From the NCBI GenBank assembly GCA_039621445.1, contig CP154955.1, positions 12,280,960 to 12,344,959 of the forward strand: a DNA stretch of 64,000 nt. The letters run 5' to 3'. Below the pieces are notes generated by a model, which saw nothing but the letters and a program-made list of their open reading frames with translations, did not search any database and was not told the DNA's origin. Positions 60,631 through 64,000 of the stretch are shown piece by piece (position 1 is the first letter of the stretch; the number at the start of each line of letters is the position of its first letter). Made by a program: the position numbers and the translations under genes. Source of the stretch: Euglena gracilis (Eukaryota; Euglenida; Euglenophyceae; Euglenales).

Positions 60631-61525
60631 TATCCATTTTGCCACCCCCCACTTTGGGGATGTCAAAGTGGACCCTTGGCAGCTCAAGGCTTTGAAAGAT
60701 CAAGAATAAACTTTGACATCCCCAGAGGGGGGTCAAAAAGCACTTGCCACTTGCCATGAAAATGAGTGAATCCAATACAATGCCGAGAAAATACCACAAA
60801 ATGATACATCCCACCCACCCCCCAAAAAAACTAGCAAAGATAACATACAGGATTCACCACCCACCACCCACCAGTCGGGTGTTGAATCCTCCCCTTAGGC
60901 TGTCACCTTGGAGACTCCTCATTCCGGAGACACTCCTGAGGAGAAGTAGGTGCATACAAAGAAATGCTATTTTGTTTGTGCCAGTTTAGATTTTCCTGCA
61001 GGTATTTTTCTCCCCCGAAATATGGCTGAAAAATTCACCAGACGACACAAAAGAAGGAAAACGCCCAAGAGATCTGTCAGTTTTTCAGAAACCCAAACAA
61101 AAACGTGGCCGGAAATATCTCTTTCGATGATAATTTCCTTGTTATGGCACGGATCAGGGAACCGTGTCAATCTGTATTCTTATCCACAGTTATCCGTACT
61201 CATCTGTGGTTCCCGAGAGCGTAGCAACAAATCATCCTCATTTGGATCGGGGCAGTTTCCAGCAGGGATACGACACACATCCGCGCCCCGACGGACTCGG
61301 CGGGAAGTGGCCTGGACCAGGCATGGAGAGGTCCCCCGCGGAGGAGGAGGCGCCGGTGTGGGCAAAGAGCTCGGCGGGCAGCCGCTGGGTCGGGAAGGCG
61401 GCGGCCGGGCTGGGCATGGGCCCACACCGCTGTCGGACGATGTGGGCCTCGCGCTTTGTTTACAGACCGGCTGTTATTCAACGGTCTACGTTCTGTGGCA
61501 GCCAATATTTGCATGTGTGTTTGTA
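60631..61525. other. no gene recognised; short GC-rich island
   Basis: 60645-60735 contains ACTTTGGGGATGTCAAAGT and TTTGACATCCCCAGAGG in inverted arrangement. A GC-rich island (61245-61450) is open on both strands with no recognisable product. Confidence 0.45.
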
Positions 61526-61529
61526 TTTG

Positions 61530-61589
61530 TGTGTGTGTGTGTGTGTGCACGCACGCGCGTGTGTGTGCGTGCGTGCGTGCGTGCGTGCA

Positions 61590-61633
<44 letters not shown>

Positions 61634-61735
61634 TGTGTGCGTGCGCGCGTGCGTGCGTGCATGGGTGGGTGGGTGGGTGCGTGCGTGCGTGCGTGCGTGC
61701 GCGCGCGCGTGTGTGTGTTGTGTGCGTGCGTAGAT
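61530..61735. repeat. GTGC/GT microsatellite
   Basis: GTGC tetramers with GT, GGGT and CGCG patches. Confidence 0.97.
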
Positions 61736-62429
61736 ATTCACCTGAATGTGTATAAGTATGTTTCTTTATTTAACATGTTTATGCACATGGCAAGGGCACC
61801 TTGATACTACCCTCCCCAGGGAGGTATGCAATTTGACACTGTTTGGCCACAGTACCCTGGGGTTAGTGAAAGCGTCGGGTTAGGGTCAGGACCGATTTGC
61901 GGACCCCCCCCCTCCCGGGGGTATGCGCTGAAATAAGCCATGCAGCTGCCCTTCGGGCAACTGGACATTAAACTCATCGACGGGGGAGAAGGCTGCTGGC
62001 AGGGTTTCTTAACTTCCTCCACTCCCCCCTTGGGATACGGTCTTTCGACAAGTCAGCAAGTCCTGAGGACAGGTCCCTGTGAGGGTAGGTGAGCAAGCAC
62101 GAGACCAGGTTACGGGGGATCGACATTGTTCAAATCCCCTCCGAGCAATGCAAACTTTCCTGATCCCACAACAGAACATATCACAACAGAACATATCAAA
62201 AGAAGAAGAAGAAGAAGAAGAGAGGTGTCTTCAGCACGCAGAAAGCCGGTAAAATACAGGTGTAAAGGGTGTTGAGAACTTCCCACCGTCATTGCATGGT
62301 ATGTTTGGCCCTCACCATCCTGTACTTTTGCCAGCGTCGCCTGCAACCTTGTTCTTTCGCAATACCACAACTTTCATACAGAAATGCCACCCATCGCTCT
62401 CCCCTCTCCTCTCCCTCTGGCACCGTGGG

Positions 62430-62484
62430 ATGGGCAGCAGCGCCGCGCTGATGGACCGCATGCTGAACGTGGTGGCCGCCTCCC
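62430..62484 (+). CDS. possible first exon, product unknown
   Basis: ATG at 62430 opens MGSSAALMDRMLNVVAAS with GC-rich codons like those of the NAT10 exons. It runs into a poly-C tract and then the family D element. No family was recognised and no following exon was identified. Confidence 0.25.
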
Positions 62485-62497
62485 CCCCCCCCCGCCC

Positions 62498-62988
62498 CAG
62501 GGATGGATGGGAAGCCTTGAGGGGTGGGGGTGGGTCGGACCCCCCCCTCCTACCTCGAAACTGAGGGAGGGCCGAAATTTTTTCGATTTCATGGACGGGC
62601 AAAGGGCCGGAAATTGGGTCGGAATCGGTCAAAAACCCCTGATTTTTCCTTGAAAATCGATCCAAAAATGCTCATTTTTTGAATTTTTTGAACATGTTTT
62701 TGGGGGAAAACACCAACACATCAAAAAATGGGCAATATGGCCAAAAGTCAGCAAAAGGGGTGTTTTTTGCTCATTTTCCGGCGCTGCGCGCCGGAAGAAA
62801 ATTTTCTGCCATTTTTGGCACCTGTCAAGGAGGGGGGGGTGGGGGGTCCGGACCCCCCTCCCAACATCTAGGGGGGGGGGGGGGGGTCCGGACCCCCCCC
62901 CCTACCACCCTCCCCCCCAGGGGGTGGGGGGTCAGGACCCCACCCCTACCACCTACCTCAATACCGAAGGGCTTCCCATCCATCCCTG
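62498..62988. mobile_element. family D MITE, copy 1
   Basis: The ends CAGGGATGGATGGGAAGCC and GGCTTCCCATCCATCCCTG are perfect 19-bp inverted repeats. Flanks are C-rich (CCCCGCCC left, a C run right), compatible with a target duplication but not informative. The interior has AAAAACCCCTGATTTTTCC, CCGGCGCTGCGCGCCGG and facing C/G blocks. Confidence 0.88.
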
Positions 62989-63610
62989 CCCCCCCCCCGA
63001 CAAGCACAGCAGCAGTGCAGTCGGGCCAGGGTAGGTTACCCATGGCAGGGTGGGTCCGGAGGGTGGCGGCGGGGAAGTAGCTGGGGTTTTGGAGGGACCT
63101 GCAGAACAGGCAACCAGGCTGCAGTGGGGCAACAACAACAACAAAAACCAGAAAAGCGTGCCTGGATCACGGAACGGAGGAGTGGAGGTGATGGAGCAGC
63201 ACTGCCACGGGCTGGGTCTCAAAAAAAAAACCGAACACTACTTGGGCATGCCTCTCCGAGGGAACATTCGCGATGGCCGTGTTTGAGGGGATTTGAAAAA
63301 GGTCGATCCCTCCCCCAACCCGGACCCACCCAGGAAACTGTCCTCCGGTCTCGTGCTTGCTGACCTATCTGGGACCTGTCTCTAACCTCTGAGCTTGCTG
63401 GCTTGTCTAAAGACAGTATCCCCAGGGGGGAAAGGAACCCCTGCAAGCAATCTTCCCCCCCCCTTGATAAGTTGTATGCAGTCGCCGGAAAGGCAGCTGC
63501 ATGGCTTATTCCAGCGCACACCCAGGGGGGGGGTCCGCACCGCCTGGGAGCAGCTGGCTGAAAAAAAGGCACTGGCCGGCTGGACGCCCCCCCCCCCCGG
63601 GGGTTGGGTC
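62989..63610. other. no gene recognised
   Basis: Mixed DNA with short C/G runs. No coding block was recognised. Confidence 0.45.
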
Positions 63611-63913
63611 TATACCATTGATTACCGACCCCCTGCAGGGGGGGGGGGGGTCACTTTCCAATTTCAAAACCCACTTCCTGGCCGGGGGGGGGGGGGGGAG
63701 TTCGGTCACTTTGGCCAGTCGGCCAAAATGGCCTAACATCAGTGGATTTTGGCCCAAAATCCACAAAAAAATCGGCGGCTGGTGGCCACTTTCGACCCCA
63801 GACCCCACCCTGGGGGGTCTGGAGGCAAAACCAGTCAGTCAGTCCGAAAAAAACCAGTCAGCCCCCCCCGGGGGGGGGGGGGGGGGGTCGGACAGACCTT
63901 AAGCAATGGTGTG
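63611..63913. mobile_element. family B MITE, copy 5
   Basis: The ends TATACCATTGATTACCGACC and CTTAAGCAATGGTGTG are inverted. Perfect 8-bp duplications GTTGGGTC lie at 63603-63610 and 63914-63921. It has AACCAGTCAGTCAG motifs. The central GGCGCC hairpin is replaced by GGCCAAAATGG sequence. Confidence 0.92.
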
Positions 63914-64000
63914 GTTGGGTCCTCTCCGCCCGAAGAAAAGAACCCTATGGCCGCTGGCTGGCTGGACTCGTGGGAGCCCCCTCCTTAAGCGATGCTTTGG

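Noticed and set aside
61180-61450. GC-rich open region as a candidate gene
   Set aside because: Open in several frames on both strands because of composition. No conserved motif and no clear splice pattern.

Overview
This window is nuclear DNA of a eukaryote, probably unicellular or algal. One housekeeping gene is split into about 28 small GC-rich exons with spliceosomal introns. There are very long simple-sequence tracts and interstitial TTAGGG repeats. No bacterial-style operon, ribosome binding site or dense coding is seen. The lineage cannot be fixed from the sequence alone. Intron-born transposons, non-GT donors and TTAGGG repeats each occur in several protist groups.

The one gene I recognise with confidence runs on the plus strand from 5537 to 28786. 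It encodes the RNA cytidine acetyltransferase NAT10/Kre33, which makes N4-acetylcytidine in 18S rRNA and tRNA. The identification rests on collinear exon peptides over the whole protein: the N-terminal RKKVD segment, the Walker A site RGRGKSAALG, the Walker B site VVDEAAAIP, the GNAT acetyltransferase core, the LTGEH motif, the C-terminal RNA-binding part and a Lys/Arg-rich tail. One short exon, the counterpart of the GDLIPW region, was not found, and one junction (exon 17/18) does not keep frame with canonical sites. Upstream, at 453 to about 2660, sit a few exon-like segments that may be the 3' end of another plus-strand gene. Two other short exon-like stretches (34976-35089 and 62430-62484) are weak.

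The rest is dominated by mobile DNA and satellites. I can define at least four families of small inverted-repeat elements (called A to D here) rich in facing poly-C/poly-G runs. Several copies are flanked by exact 8-bp target duplications, as expected of hAT-type transposition. One copy of family B coincides almost exactly with NAT10 intron 1: its degenerate target duplication carries both the GC donor and the AG acceptor, so this intron looks like a transposon that became an intron. A decayed hAT transposase (BED zinc finger plus hATC dimerisation motif) lies at 54640-55925 with terminal repeats and a 7-bp duplication. It is nested inside a larger inverted-repeat element (53076-57271) full of GTTTACGG/CCGTAAAC palindromes. 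A 709-bp fold-back element (38749-39457) adjoins a 1.5-kb TATG satellite.

Layout: 1-5536 possible upstream gene end and gene-poor DNA; 5537-28786 NAT10 with repeat-filled introns; 28787-37000 repeats; 37018-38740 GT and TATG satellites; 38749-48500 nested transposon-like DNA; 48500-51900 tandem duplication, GGCA satellite and gene-poor DNA; 51900-57271 telomere-like tract, fold-backs and the hAT nest; 57272-64000 further MITEs and GT/GTTGC/GTGC satellites.
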